NCBI RefSeq assembly: GCF_000720635.1
Contig: NZ_JOCF01000006.1
Location: 92,304-156,303 of the forward strand
Length of the DNA: 64,000 nucleotides
Reading direction: 5' to 3'
Origin: Streptomyces sp. NRRL WC-3742
Lineage (GTDB): Bacteria > Actinomycetota > Actinomycetes > Streptomycetales > Streptomycetaceae
Shown here: piece after piece, positions 26,030 to 33,315 of the stretch
Layout of the letters: the number at the start of each line of letters is the position of its first letter
Numbering within the stretch: the stretch's first letter is position 1
Program-made: the position numbers and the translations under genes
Notes under the pieces: model-generated
Database searches by the model: none
What the model was told of the DNA's origin: nothing
What the model saw: the letters and a program-made list of their open reading frames with translations, nothing else

Positions 26030-26929
26030 ATGACCACGCAAACGATCACCGCCACGGCCTCCGGCACCTGGAACCTCGGCGACCTCACCGTCAACCGCAT
26101 CGGCTTCGGCACGATGCGCCTGCCCCAGTACGGCGCGGCCTTCGCGCCCGATGCCGTCCCGCGCGACCGCGAGCAGGCGATCCGCGTCCTGCGCCGGGCG
26201 GTGGAGCTGGGGGTGAACCACCTCGACACCGCCGCCTTCTACTTCTCCTCGCTGCGCTCCGCCAACGAACTGATCAACAGCGCCCTGGCGCCCTACTCCG
26301 ACGACCTCGTCATCGTCACCAAGGTCGGCCCGGCCCGCGGCCGCTCCGGCGACTGGGAGGCGCACGCCAGGACCCCCGAGGAGTTGCGCGGCCAGGTCGA
26401 GGAGAACCTGCGGCAGCTGGGCCGCGACCACCTCGACGTGGTGAACCTGCGCATCCTCGGCACCGACTCCATAGCCGAGCGCTTCGGCGCGCTCGCCGAC
26501 CTGCGCGAGGCGGGGCTCATCCGCCACCTGGGCCTGTCCAACATCCGCCCGCACCACCTGGCCGAGGCGCAGGCCATCGCGCCGGTGGTCTGCGTGCAGA
26601 ACATGTACGGGCTCGGCGCCGCGCCCGAGCAGGAGGAGGTGCTGCGCCTGTGCGGCGAGCAGGGCATCGCCTTCGTGCCGTTCTACGCGATCGCCGGAAA
26701 GGGGCGCGAGACGGGCGCGGTCGCGTCCGAGGAGGGCGGGGTGCAGGCCGTCGCCGACCGCCACGGGGTGAGCGCCGCCCAGGTGCGGCTGGCGTGGACG
26801 CTGCACCGGGGCCAGCACGTCCTCGCCATCCCCGGGACGGGCGACCTCGACCACCTCGCCCAGAACGTGGCGGCCGGTGCGCTGCGCCTCTCCGAGGAGG
26901 ACCTGGCCGCGCTGAGCCCCTCGGAGTAG
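26030..26929 (+). CDS. Aldo/keto reductase
   Basis: 299 aa. NADPH-dependent (alpha/beta)8 oxidoreductase: LGDLTVNRIGFGTMRLP at the N-terminus, GVNHLDTAAFYF with the catalytic Asp and Tyr, VIVTKVG with the Lys, GLIRHLGLSNIRPHHL, and a C-terminal AIPGTGDLDHLAQNVAA cofactor region. The usual active-site His position (xxLH after strand 4) is Arg here (DVVNLRILG), as in a subset of the superfamily, so activity may differ from standard carbonyl reduction. No strong ribosome site is visible before the ATG; the open frame upstream to 25742 looks non-coding. Convergent with the tetR gene downstream. Confidence 0.88.
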   Translation: MTTQTITATASGTWNLGDLTVNRIGFGTMRLPQYGAAFAPDAVPRDREQAIRVLRRAVELGVNHLDTAAFYFSSLRSANELINSALAPYSDDLVIVTKVGPARGRSGDWEAHARTPEELRGQVEENLRQLGRDHLDVVNLRILGTDSIAERFGALADLREAGLIRHLGLSNIRPHHLAEAQAIAPVVCVQNMYGLGAAPEQEEVLRLCGEQGIAFVPFYAIAGKGRETGAVASEEGGVQAVADRHGVSAAQVRLAWTLHRGQHVLAIPGTGDLDHLAQNVAAGALRLSEEDLAALSPSE

Positions 26930-26981
26930 GCCGGGGCGGTCCCGGGGGCCATCCGGCCCAGGGGCTTTCCCCGGGCGTTCG

Positions 26982-27572
26982 CTAGGCGCCGCCCCGCAGC
27001 AGGTCGATCGCCCCGCGCTCGGCCAACTCCTCCGCGTGGGCGGGCAGTTCGGAGCCCGCGTGGAGGTGGGGGCGGACGACGGCGAGGGGGAGGCCGACGA
27101 GGGCGAGGGTGAGGCGGTCGTGGTCCAGCGGGGTGGACGTCCCGAGGCGTTCGGCCAGGGCCGCCGCGGCCTGCCGTACCCGCCGCCCGTCCTGCCGTTC
27201 GCGGCGCAGGTGCTCCTCGGACCACTCGGCCTTGCCGAAGGCTTCCGGGCCGTGCAGCAGGACGAGTGCCCGTTCGCGGTGGGCGCGGGACCAGGTGACG
27301 ACCTGGCGGGCGGCGGCTCCGGCGGCGAGGTGGGGGTCGGTGTGCTCCTCGAGGACGGGCAGGTAGGCGGCGTGGAACTCGCCCACCGTCCGTAGCCACA
27401 ACTCGGCCAGCAGGGCGAAGCGTTGGGGGAAGCGGTGGTACACGGACCCGTTGGGCGCACCGCTCTCGCGTGCGACGGCGGACATGGTGACGGCGGGCGG
27501 CCCGCCGGCGGCGGCGAGGCGGACGGCGGCGTCGAGGAGCGAGGCTTCGTCGTGGAGGGGTGGCCTGGGCAT
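26982..27572 (-). CDS. TetR-family repressor
   Basis: 196 aa. N-terminal TetR HTH (SLLDAAVRLAAAGGPPAVTMSAVARESGAPNGSVYHRFPQRFALLAELW), then an all-helical ligand domain. The ATG at 27572 overlaps a perfect 26-bp palindrome, so transcription is likely nearly leaderless and self-repressed. Divergent from an SRPBCC-domain gene starting 65 bases away across the same palindrome, which is therefore the likely regulated partner. An earlier in-frame start at 27632 would place the operator inside the coding region and is rejected. Confidence 0.9.
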   Translation of the reverse strand: MPRPPLHDEASLLDAAVRLAAAGGPPAVTMSAVARESGAPNGSVYHRFPQRFALLAELWLRTVGEFHAAYLPVLEEHTDPHLAAGAAARQVVTWSRAHRERALVLLHGPEAFGKAEWSEEHLRRERQDGRRVRQAAAALAERLGTSTPLDHDRLTLALVGLPLAVVRPHLHAGSELPAHAEELAERGAIDLLRGGA

Positions 27573-27597
27573 GAAGTGGAGAGTACTCTCCACTTCA
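27572..27597. promoter_or_regulatory. Perfect 26-bp palindromic TetR operator
   Basis: TGAAGTGGAGAGT (27572-27584) followed directly by its exact reverse complement (27585-27597). It overlaps the tetR start codon and lies between the divergent tetR and SRPBCC genes, the standard position for a TetR-family operator controlling both. Confidence 0.85.
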
Positions 27598-27637
27598 ATT
27601 GGAGAGAAGCATCCAAAACAAGAGGGGCTCACCCACC

Positions 27638-28132
27638 GTGCCCGTGCTCAACATCCACGAACGCACCATCCCCGCATCGGAGTCGACGGTCGGCGCCCTC
27701 CTCGACGGCCTCGCCGGCCCGGACGACCGGCTGTGGCCCGGGCCCGCCTGGCCCCGGATGTGCCTGGACGGCCCGCTCGCCGTCGGCGCCTCCGGCGGCC
27801 ACGGGCCGGTCCGTTACCGCGTCGTCGGTCATCAGCCGGGCCTCTGGGTCCGGTTCCGGTTCACCGGCCCGCGCGGCTTCGACGGCTTCCACGAGTTCAC
27901 CGTCCACCCCGCGCCCGAGGGGGACGGCACCCTCCTGCGCCACACCGTCGCCATGCGCCTGCACGGCCCCGGCCGCCTGACCTGGCCGCTCGCCTTCCGC
28001 CACCTGCACGACGCCCTGCTGGAGGACTGCCTCGACCAGGCCGTCCGCGCCTGCGGCGCCACCGTTCCCACCCCCGCCCGCTGGAGCCCGTACGTACGGG
28101 CCCTGCGCAGCCTCGCCCGCCGAAGGCCGTGA
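27638..28132 (+). CDS. SRPBCC-fold (START/Bet v1-like) protein
   Basis: 164 aa. Resembles polyketide-cyclase/SRPBCC proteins: an N-terminal NIHERTIPASESTVGALLDGL segment, a central ARG/GLY beta-sheet region (GPVRYRVVGHQPGLWVRFRFTGPRGFDGFHEFTVHPA, GTLLRHTVAMRLHG), and a C-terminal helix (LHDALLEDCLDQAVRA). Such folds bind lipids or hydrophobic ligands in a deep cavity. It starts at GTG 27638 after GAGGGG and is divergent from the tetR gene across the palindromic operator, so the TetR ligand and this protein's ligand may be related. Confidence 0.8.
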   Translation: MPVLNIHERTIPASESTVGALLDGLAGPDDRLWPGPAWPRMCLDGPLAVGASGGHGPVRYRVVGHQPGLWVRFRFTGPRGFDGFHEFTVHPAPEGDGTLLRHTVAMRLHGPGRLTWPLAFRHLHDALLEDCLDQAVRACGATVPTPARWSPYVRALRSLARRRP

Positions 28133-28152
28133 GGTCGCGGGGCCCGTGGGGC

Positions 28153-28192
28153 CGTGAGGTCGTGAGGTCGTGAGGTCGTGAGGTCGTGAGGT
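28153..28192. repeat. Five 8-bp tandem repeats CGTGAGGT
   Basis: Five exact direct copies of CGTGAGGT, with one more partial copy at 28129, right after the SRPBCC gene stop and upstream of the araC promoter region. Slippage-prone short tandem repeat. Confidence 0.9.
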
Positions 28193-28329
28193 CGTTTGCC
28201 ACCGGACGGCTCGCCCCTTCCAGAGCCGATTCCGAGGTGTCAGCGGCTTGGCGGTGTACCGGCATACCGTTGTCGCACGGGGGAGAGAACCCCGCCCACC
28301 CGGCGGGGGCGAATCGGAAGGAGGGGTCC

Positions 28330-29415
28330 GTGGTGGCGGGGAACGAGGCCGGGGGCCTGTCGGCGCGGGAGCGCTTCGAGAACTGGCGGGAACTGCTGCT
28401 CAGAACACGGGTGTGCGATGCGACCGTCGCCTCCATCGAGGATTTCACGGCGGAGGTGCGGCGGTTCGAGCTGGGGCCGGCGGCCCTGCTGGGCACGTCG
28501 TTCCCCCCGGCCCGGTTCCGGCGCACCGAGCGCATGATCCGACGCGCGGACGAGGAGCAGTACCACCTGACGGTGCTCACGGACGGCTTCCAGATCCTGT
28601 CCCGAGGCCGGGACCAGGCCGAGGTCAGGGTGGGCGACCTCGTCATGATCGACAGCTGGCACTCCTACGACCTGCGCTACTTCGGGGCCGACGGGCCGGG
28701 CCGGGAAGGGGGAACGGTCGCCGGTGTCGGCATCGACCTGCCCGCCTCGCTCATGCCGGTGCCCCCGGACCGCCTGCGCGGCCTGCTCGGGCGCGGCAGG
28801 TGCGGACGGCAGGGGACGGGCGCGCTGCTGGCGGAGTTCCTCCTCGGGCTCGACCGGCAGGCGGCCCGGCTGCGGCCCCTGGAGTCGGCGCGGCTCGGCA
28901 CGGTCCTGGTCGACCTGGTGTCGGCCTGGGTCATCCGGGAGCTGGACGCCCTGGGCGAACTGTCGCCCACCGCCCGGGACCGGGTCACCGTGGAGGGCGC
29001 CAGGTCGTTCATCCGGCACAACCTCCACGACCCCGACCTGACCCCTGCGGCGGTCGCCGCCGCCCACCACATCTCCGTCAGCCACCTGCACCGCCTGTTC
29101 AGCGAGCACTCCCACGGCGAGACCGTCGCCGCCTTCATCCGCAGCCAGCGGATGGGCAGGGCGCACCGCGACCTCGCCGACCCCGCGCTGCACGCCGTGC
29201 CCATCCACGTCATCGCCGCACGCTGCGGGATCCTGCGCGCCTCCGACTTCGGCCGCTCCTTCAAGGCCGCCTACGGGCTCACGCCGCGCGAGCACCGCCG
29301 CCAGGCGCTGAGCGGGCACAGCGGACATGAGACGGAGTGCGCAGAGGCGAGGACGCGATGCGGATTGCCGGACCCGCCCACGGCCTACCGTGGGGGGCGT
29401 ACGGGGGAAGCCTGA
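28330..29415 (+). CDS. AraC-family transcriptional regulator
   Basis: 361 aa. N-terminal ~200-residue AraC_binding_2-like domain (ERFENWRELLLRTRVCDATV, EEQYHLTVLTDGFQILSRGRDQAEVRVGDLVMIDSWHSYDLRY), then a C-terminal double HTH (ARSFIRHNLHDPDLTPAAVAAAHHISVSHLHRLFSEH, RMGRAHRDLADPALHAVPIHVIAARCGILRASDFGRSFKAAYGLTPREHRRQ). The tail after ~320 is disordered. GTG 28330 has GGAAGGAGGGG upstream. A strong terminator follows. Its upstream region shares a 13-base element, at the same distance from the start, with the small ORF downstream, which may be a target or share the same promoter type. Confidence 0.9.
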   Translation: MVAGNEAGGLSARERFENWRELLLRTRVCDATVASIEDFTAEVRRFELGPAALLGTSFPPARFRRTERMIRRADEEQYHLTVLTDGFQILSRGRDQAEVRVGDLVMIDSWHSYDLRYFGADGPGREGGTVAGVGIDLPASLMPVPPDRLRGLLGRGRCGRQGTGALLAEFLLGLDRQAARLRPLESARLGTVLVDLVSAWVIRELDALGELSPTARDRVTVEGARSFIRHNLHDPDLTPAAVAAAHHISVSHLHRLFSEHSHGETVAAFIRSQRMGRAHRDLADPALHAVPIHVIAARCGILRASDFGRSFKAAYGLTPREHRRQALSGHSGHETECAEARTRCGLPDPPTAYRGGRTGEA

Positions 29416-29442
29416 CGCGGATGTTCGAGAAGCGTCGGAGGG

Positions 29443-29479
29443 CCGGATGGAACCCCGCGAGGGGGAGGGTTCCATCCGG
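29443..29479 (+). terminator. Terminator after araC
   Basis: CCGGATGGAACCC (29443-29455) and perfect complement (29467-29479), 13-bp stem, 11-base loop, 27 bases after the stop. Confidence 0.8.
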
Positions 29480-29548
29480 TGTCATACCGGTGTCGTTCGC
29501 GCTCGACGCCGAGGTGTTCCGGTGATCCGAGAAGAGGGGGAAGGGCCG

Positions 29549-29626
29549 ATGCTTCGCCGCCGGTGCGACCAGAACTGGACGGTCTGGACGAGCAGCCGGA
29601 CCGATCAGTGGCGGAACGCTTTCTGA
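29549..29626 (+). CDS. Putative 25-residue Trp-rich peptide
   Basis: A 25-codon ORF, MLRRRCDQNWTVWTSSRTDQWRNAF, with a strong purine-rich ribosome site (GGGGGAAGGG ending 3-4 bases before the ATG). It stands between the araC terminator and another terminator, so it would be a free-standing mini-transcript. It has one Cys, three Trp and a basic N-terminus. It could be a leader, a signalling or a cytotoxic peptide; it does not precede a biosynthetic gene, so a trp-type attenuator is unlikely. A 13-base element 53 bases upstream recurs upstream of araC. Confidence 0.4.
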   Translation: MLRRRCDQNWTVWTSSRTDQWRNAF

Positions 29627-29640
29627 TTCCGGTACCTGTG

Positions 29641-29669
29641 ACCGCCCGTCGGCCCTGCCGGCGGGCGGT
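29641..29669. terminator. Terminator between the peptide ORF and the regulator
   Basis: ACCGCCCGTCGGC / GCCGGCGGGCGGT, 13-bp stem with one G-T pair and a CCT loop, 14 bases after the small ORF and 10 bases past the stop of the minus-strand regulator; serves both. Confidence 0.75.
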
Positions 29670-29679
29670 TCGCGTTCCG

Positions 29680-30417
29680 TCAGCCGGAGTGTCCGCGCCG
29701 CCTGCGCTGGACGGCGCGGACGATGTCCGTCCCCGCCAGCTCCAGGAAGACGGACGCCTCGGTCATCCTCGCCCCGGCCGGGGTCCGCACGCCGAGCAGG
29801 TCCGCGCCGTTGCGGGCGAACTCGGCCAGCGCGGTGTTGCGTTGGGCGCTCGCGAGCATCGCCCGGTACCAGATGTCGTCGTCGACGACGTACCGCTCGC
29901 GGCTCTCGCCCTCGGGCCGCTCGCGCCGCACCAGCTCCTGCGCCTCCAGGTAGCCGATCGCCTTCGAGACCGAGGCCGGGCTCACCCCGAGCCGCTGCAC
30001 CAGATCGGCGGCGGTCAGGCTGCCGCAGTCGGTGACGTAGAGGCAGGCGAGCACCCGGCCCACCATCCGCGGCATGCCGAGCTGCGCCAACAGCTCGGCG
30101 AGCTGCGTCGCGTACGCCTCCACCGCCGCCTGGTCGCGCCCGTCACCCGTGCCCGCGCCGCGCGCGTGGCCCGCGCCGCCCGCGCTCCCTTCCGGTACGC
30201 GGGGAGCGGGGGCCTTGCTCCGCCGGGAGCGCCGTACGGTCGCGCGCTGCGCGTTGTCCGCGCGGTAGCCGGAGGGGCCGCCGTTGCGGGCGATCTCGCG
30301 GGTGATCGTGGAGGTCGGGCGGTCGAGCTGCCGGGCGATCTCCCCGTAGCCCAGCCGCGCGGTGAGCCCCGCGGCGATCAGGCGACGCTCTTCCTGGGTC
30401 AGTCTGGCGCCTGGCAC
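29680..30417 (-). CDS. MarR/GbsR-like regulator with an IS30-type HTH
   Basis: 245 aa with two DNA-binding parts. The N-terminus (LTQEERRLIAAGLTARLGYGEIARQLDRPTSTITREIARNG) is an HTH_38 as in IS30 transposases, here without any transposase catalytic domain. After an Arg/Ala-rich linker comes a MarR-type winged helix (YATQLAELLAQLGMPRMVGRVLACLYVTDCGSLTAADLVQRLGVSPASVSKAIGYLEAQELVRRERPEGESRERYVV). Such two-HTH proteins are known as actinomycete regulators. GTG 30417 has AGAGGAG 6 bases upstream. Three ATTGCA motifs lie just upstream. Confidence 0.82.
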   Translation of the reverse strand: MPGARLTQEERRLIAAGLTARLGYGEIARQLDRPTSTITREIARNGGPSGYRADNAQRATVRRSRRSKAPAPRVPEGSAGGAGHARGAGTGDGRDQAAVEAYATQLAELLAQLGMPRMVGRVLACLYVTDCGSLTAADLVQRLGVSPASVSKAIGYLEAQELVRRERPEGESRERYVVDDDIWYRAMLASAQRNTALAEFARNGADLLGVRTPAGARMTEASVFLELAGTDIVRAVQRRRRGHSG

Positions 30418-30449
30418 GGGCGGCTCCTCTCGTCGCCGCCGAGTATTCC

Positions 30450-30502
30450 ATTGCAACAGTCGGACGTCGAGCCGATTGCATTAGCCGACAGGGTCATTGC
30501 AA
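30450..30502. repeat. Three ATTGCA motifs upstream of the double-HTH regulator
   Basis: ATTGCAAC at 30450, ATTGCATT at 30475 and ATTGCAAG at 30496, in the divergent gap before the regulator and the serine hydrolase. They may be operator copies for autoregulation. The rest of 30503-30627 shows no clear element. Confidence 0.4.
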
Positions 30503-30627
30503 GGAACCAGTGGCTCTGAGCAGGAAGTTCATGTCTGACGGGCAGGCATGGCATTGATGGACCTGCGAACGGAAGCCTAAGGTTTTCCTCGTAGCGAAAC
30601 ACCGAACGACCACACGGGGAGCCCACC

Positions 30628-31836
30628 ATGAAGACCACCGTCCGCACCGCGATCAGCGCGACCGTCACCGCCACCGTCACCGCCGCCCTGCTGGCCTCGG
30701 CACCGGCCGCCTTCGCCGTCGGCGAGCAGCCGAAGGGCAACGGCCACGCCGGGGTCCAGGCCGTGCTCGACCGCGCGGTGACCGAGGCGGGCCTGCCGGG
30801 GGCCCGGGCCGAGGTCCGCGACGGCGACTCCACCTGGTTCGGGACGGCCGGCACCGCCGACCGGGCCACCGGCCGCGTGATGAAGCCCCAGGACCGCTTC
30901 CGGATCGGCAGCACCACCAAGACCTTCGTCTCCACCGTCGTCCTCCAGCTCGCCGCCGAGCAGCGGCTGAGCCTGGACGACAGCGTCGAGCGGTGGCTCC
31001 CTGGCCTGCTGGACGGCAACGGCTACGACGGCTCCGGGATCACCGTCCGCCAGCTGCTCAACCACACCAGCGGTGTCTTCAACTACGTCGGCGACCCGGA
31101 GCTCGGGAAGGAGTTCGTCGGCACGCCGTTCCTGCAGCACCGCTTCGACGACTTCACACCGCGTCAGCTCGTCGAGGTCGCCGTGGCCAACGGTCCGGTG
31201 TTCGCCCCGGGCACCGGGTTCGCGTACTCCGACACCAACTACGCGCTCGCCGGGATGATCGTCGAGCAGGTCACCGGGCGCAGCCTGGCCCAGGAGATCA
31301 CCGCGCGGATCACCGGCCCGCTGCACCTGAGGAGCACGTACGTCCCGGCCGCCGGGGACATGCGCATCCACGGCCCGCACGCCCGCCACTACTCCCAGCT
31401 GATGGCGACGGACGTCGACACCGCCCCGAGCTACGACGTGACCGACCTCAACCCCTCCTGGGGGTACGCCTCCGGCGACATGATCTCCACCAGCGGCGAC
31501 CTCAACACCTTCTTCCGCGCCCTGCTCGAGGGGCGGCTGCTGCCGCAGGCCCAGCAGAACGAGATGTTCACGATGCTGGACCCGGGGGTCAACTGGATCA
31601 AGGACTCGCAGTACGGCCTGGGCGTCGCCTCGCAGAAGCTGTCCTGCACCACGGTCTGGGGCATGGGCGGCGCGATCAACGGATCCTGGTCCTACACCTT
31701 CGGCAGCCGCGACGGCCGCCACCTGCTCTCCACCGAGGTGAACGGCGACTGGGCCAAGGGCCCCATGGGCTCCCCGATCGGGGTCTTCACCCACGAGCTG
31801 GAGGCCGAGTTCTGCCCGGCGGCCGCCACCTCCTGA
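30628..31836 (+). CDS. Secreted serine hydrolase, class C beta-lactamase/DD-peptidase fold
   Basis: 402 aa. Signal peptide (MKTTVRTAIS to AFA-VG). Catalytic SxxK is S95-TTK98 in FRIGSTTKTFVSTVVLQL; the second motif is Y200-S-D202 in GFAYSDTNYALAGMIVEQ, with Asp in place of the Asn of class C enzymes, a common variant; WGMGGAINGSW supplies the third-motif region. Closest in layout to streptomycete D-alanyl-D-alanine carboxypeptidases (R61 type), so it may trim peptidoglycan peptides or hydrolyse esters outside the cell. Length and order are complete. No strong ribosome site beyond the weak GGGGAG 7 bases upstream. Confidence 0.9.
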   Translation: MKTTVRTAISATVTATVTAALLASAPAAFAVGEQPKGNGHAGVQAVLDRAVTEAGLPGARAEVRDGDSTWFGTAGTADRATGRVMKPQDRFRIGSTTKTFVSTVVLQLAAEQRLSLDDSVERWLPGLLDGNGYDGSGITVRQLLNHTSGVFNYVGDPELGKEFVGTPFLQHRFDDFTPRQLVEVAVANGPVFAPGTGFAYSDTNYALAGMIVEQVTGRSLAQEITARITGPLHLRSTYVPAAGDMRIHGPHARHYSQLMATDVDTAPSYDVTDLNPSWGYASGDMISTSGDLNTFFRALLEGRLLPQAQQNEMFTMLDPGVNWIKDSQYGLGVASQKLSCTTVWGMGGAINGSWSYTFGSRDGRHLLSTEVNGDWAKGPMGSPIGVFTHELEAEFCPAAATS

Positions 31837-31864
31837 GAAGGCCCGGAGGATCGGCCCGCCAGGG

Positions 31865-31886
31865 CCCGGCCGGGGGGCCGGCCGGG
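31865..31886 (+). terminator. Terminator after the serine hydrolase
   Basis: CCCGGCCGG / CCGGCCGGG, a perfect 9-bp stem with a GGGG loop, 29 bases after the stop. Confidence 0.65.
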
Positions 31887-31981
31887 TGACGGCGGGTTTG
31901 GCGACGCGGCGGCCACGGAACGACTTCCCGCCGTACCCGCATCGGCACGGCGCCCAGGCGTGCCCGACCCCGAGGGATGGC

Positions 31982-33292
31982 ATGGCTACCACGGACTCCC
32001 AGGGGCCCGCCCGGCAGGCGCGGGCGTTCCAGCTCGCGCGCCGGCCCAAACTGTGGCTCTTCCCGGGCATCCTGTGCGGCCTGCTGGCCGTCGTCCTCTC
32101 GCTGCTCTACATGGGTGGCATCGTCAATCCGACCGGGCACCTGCACCGGCTGCCGGTCGCCCTGGTGAACGAGGACCAGGGCCCGCCTCCGCCCGGCCGC
32201 ACCGAGAACGTCGGCACGCTGCTGACCAAGGCCGTGGTGGCCGCGAGCCCCGGGACGACCGTCGACTGGAAGCGGATCGACGGCGCCGAACTCGACCGGC
32301 AACTCGCCTCCGGCAAGGTCTACGGCGCCCTGGTCGTCCCGAAGGACTTCACCACCGCCGTCACCGCGCTGGTGACCGGTCAGGCCACCGACCGGCCCAC
32401 CCTGACCGTCCTCACCAACCCCGGTCTCGGCAGCCTCGGTTCCTCGATCGCCGCTCAGATCGCCCAGAACGCCGCCCATCAGGCATCGCTCGCCACCGGC
32501 AAGGACCTGCTCGCCGCCGTCCCGCCCGCGTCCGGCGCCACGGCCACCGGCCCGGACACCGGTGCCGTCGCCCGGCTGGTGCTCGCCGACCCGTTCGCCG
32601 TCACCACCCGGATCGGCCACCCGATCGGCAGCCACAGCGGCCTCGGCCTGAGCGCCTTCTACTACACGCTGCTGGCCGTGCTGACCGCCTTCATCGGCGG
32701 CAACATCATCCACAGCGGCGTCGACGGCGCGCTCGGCTACGCCGACAGCGAGATCGGCCCCTGGCACACCCGACGCCCGACCGTCCCGATCAGCCGCACC
32801 CAGACCCTGCTGCTCAAGATGGTCATGACGGCCGGGATCATGCTGGTCACCACCAGCCTGGTGCTGCTCTGCACGGTCGGCATCCTCGGCATGGACGCCC
32901 CGCACACGGCGATGCTCTGGCTCTTCGCGTACTGCGCCAGCCTGGCCGTGGGCCTCGGCGTCCAGGCGATCAACGCGGCCTTCGGCGGGATCGGGCAGCT
33001 GGTGTCGATGTTCGTCTTCATCGCGCTCGCCCTGCCCTCCTCGGGCGCGACCGTGCCGCTCCAGGCGGTGCCCGGCTTCTACCGCTTCCTCGGCGCGTTC
33101 GAGCCGATGCGCCAACTGAGCGACGGCATCCGGGCGATCCTCTTCTTCGACGCCCGGGGCGACGCCGGCCTGGCCCGGGGCTGGGCGATGATCGCGGTCG
33201 GCCTGGTGCTGGCCCTCGTCTTCGGCTTCGCGATGACCCGGTACTACGACCGCAAGGGACTGCACCGCTGGACGCCGCAGCCGACCGACTAG
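31982..33292 (+). CDS. YhgE/Pip-like ABC-2-type membrane protein
   Basis: 436 aa. One N-terminal membrane helix (LWLFPGILCGLLAVVLSLLYMGGI), a ~180-residue outside domain (HRLPVALVNEDQG, DRQLASGKVYGALVVPKDF), then five or so C-terminal helices (LSAFYYTLLAVLTAFIGGNII, MVMTAGIMLVTTSLVLL, LWLFAYCASLAVGLGVQ, MFVFIALALPSSG, WAMIAVGLVLALVFGFAM). This is the YhgE/Pip or SNG1-like exporter layout; no ATPase gene is adjacent. Proposed roles include export of small molecules or surface polymers. ATG 31982 begins just before the basic anchor; the frame is open to 31886. Confidence 0.82.
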   Translation: MATTDSQGPARQARAFQLARRPKLWLFPGILCGLLAVVLSLLYMGGIVNPTGHLHRLPVALVNEDQGPPPPGRTENVGTLLTKAVVAASPGTTVDWKRIDGAELDRQLASGKVYGALVVPKDFTTAVTALVTGQATDRPTLTVLTNPGLGSLGSSIAAQIAQNAAHQASLATGKDLLAAVPPASGATATGPDTGAVARLVLADPFAVTTRIGHPIGSHSGLGLSAFYYTLLAVLTAFIGGNIIHSGVDGALGYADSEIGPWHTRRPTVPISRTQTLLLKMVMTAGIMLVTTSLVLLCTVGILGMDAPHTAMLWLFAYCASLAVGLGVQAINAAFGGIGQLVSMFVFIALALPSSGATVPLQAVPGFYRFLGAFEPMRQLSDGIRAILFFDARGDAGLARGWAMIAVGLVLALVFGFAMTRYYDRKGLHRWTPQPTD

Positions 33293-33315
33293 TCCGGACC
33301 TGACCTGACCAAGTA

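Noticed and set aside
29549..29626. Trp attenuator interpretation of the small ORF
   Set aside because: Three separated Trp codons, no adjacent Trp run, and no downstream biosynthetic gene on the plus strand.
30450..30502. TTGCAA motifs as Nur boxes
   Set aside because: Spacing is ~40 bases, not N5, and the neighbours have no link to nickel.
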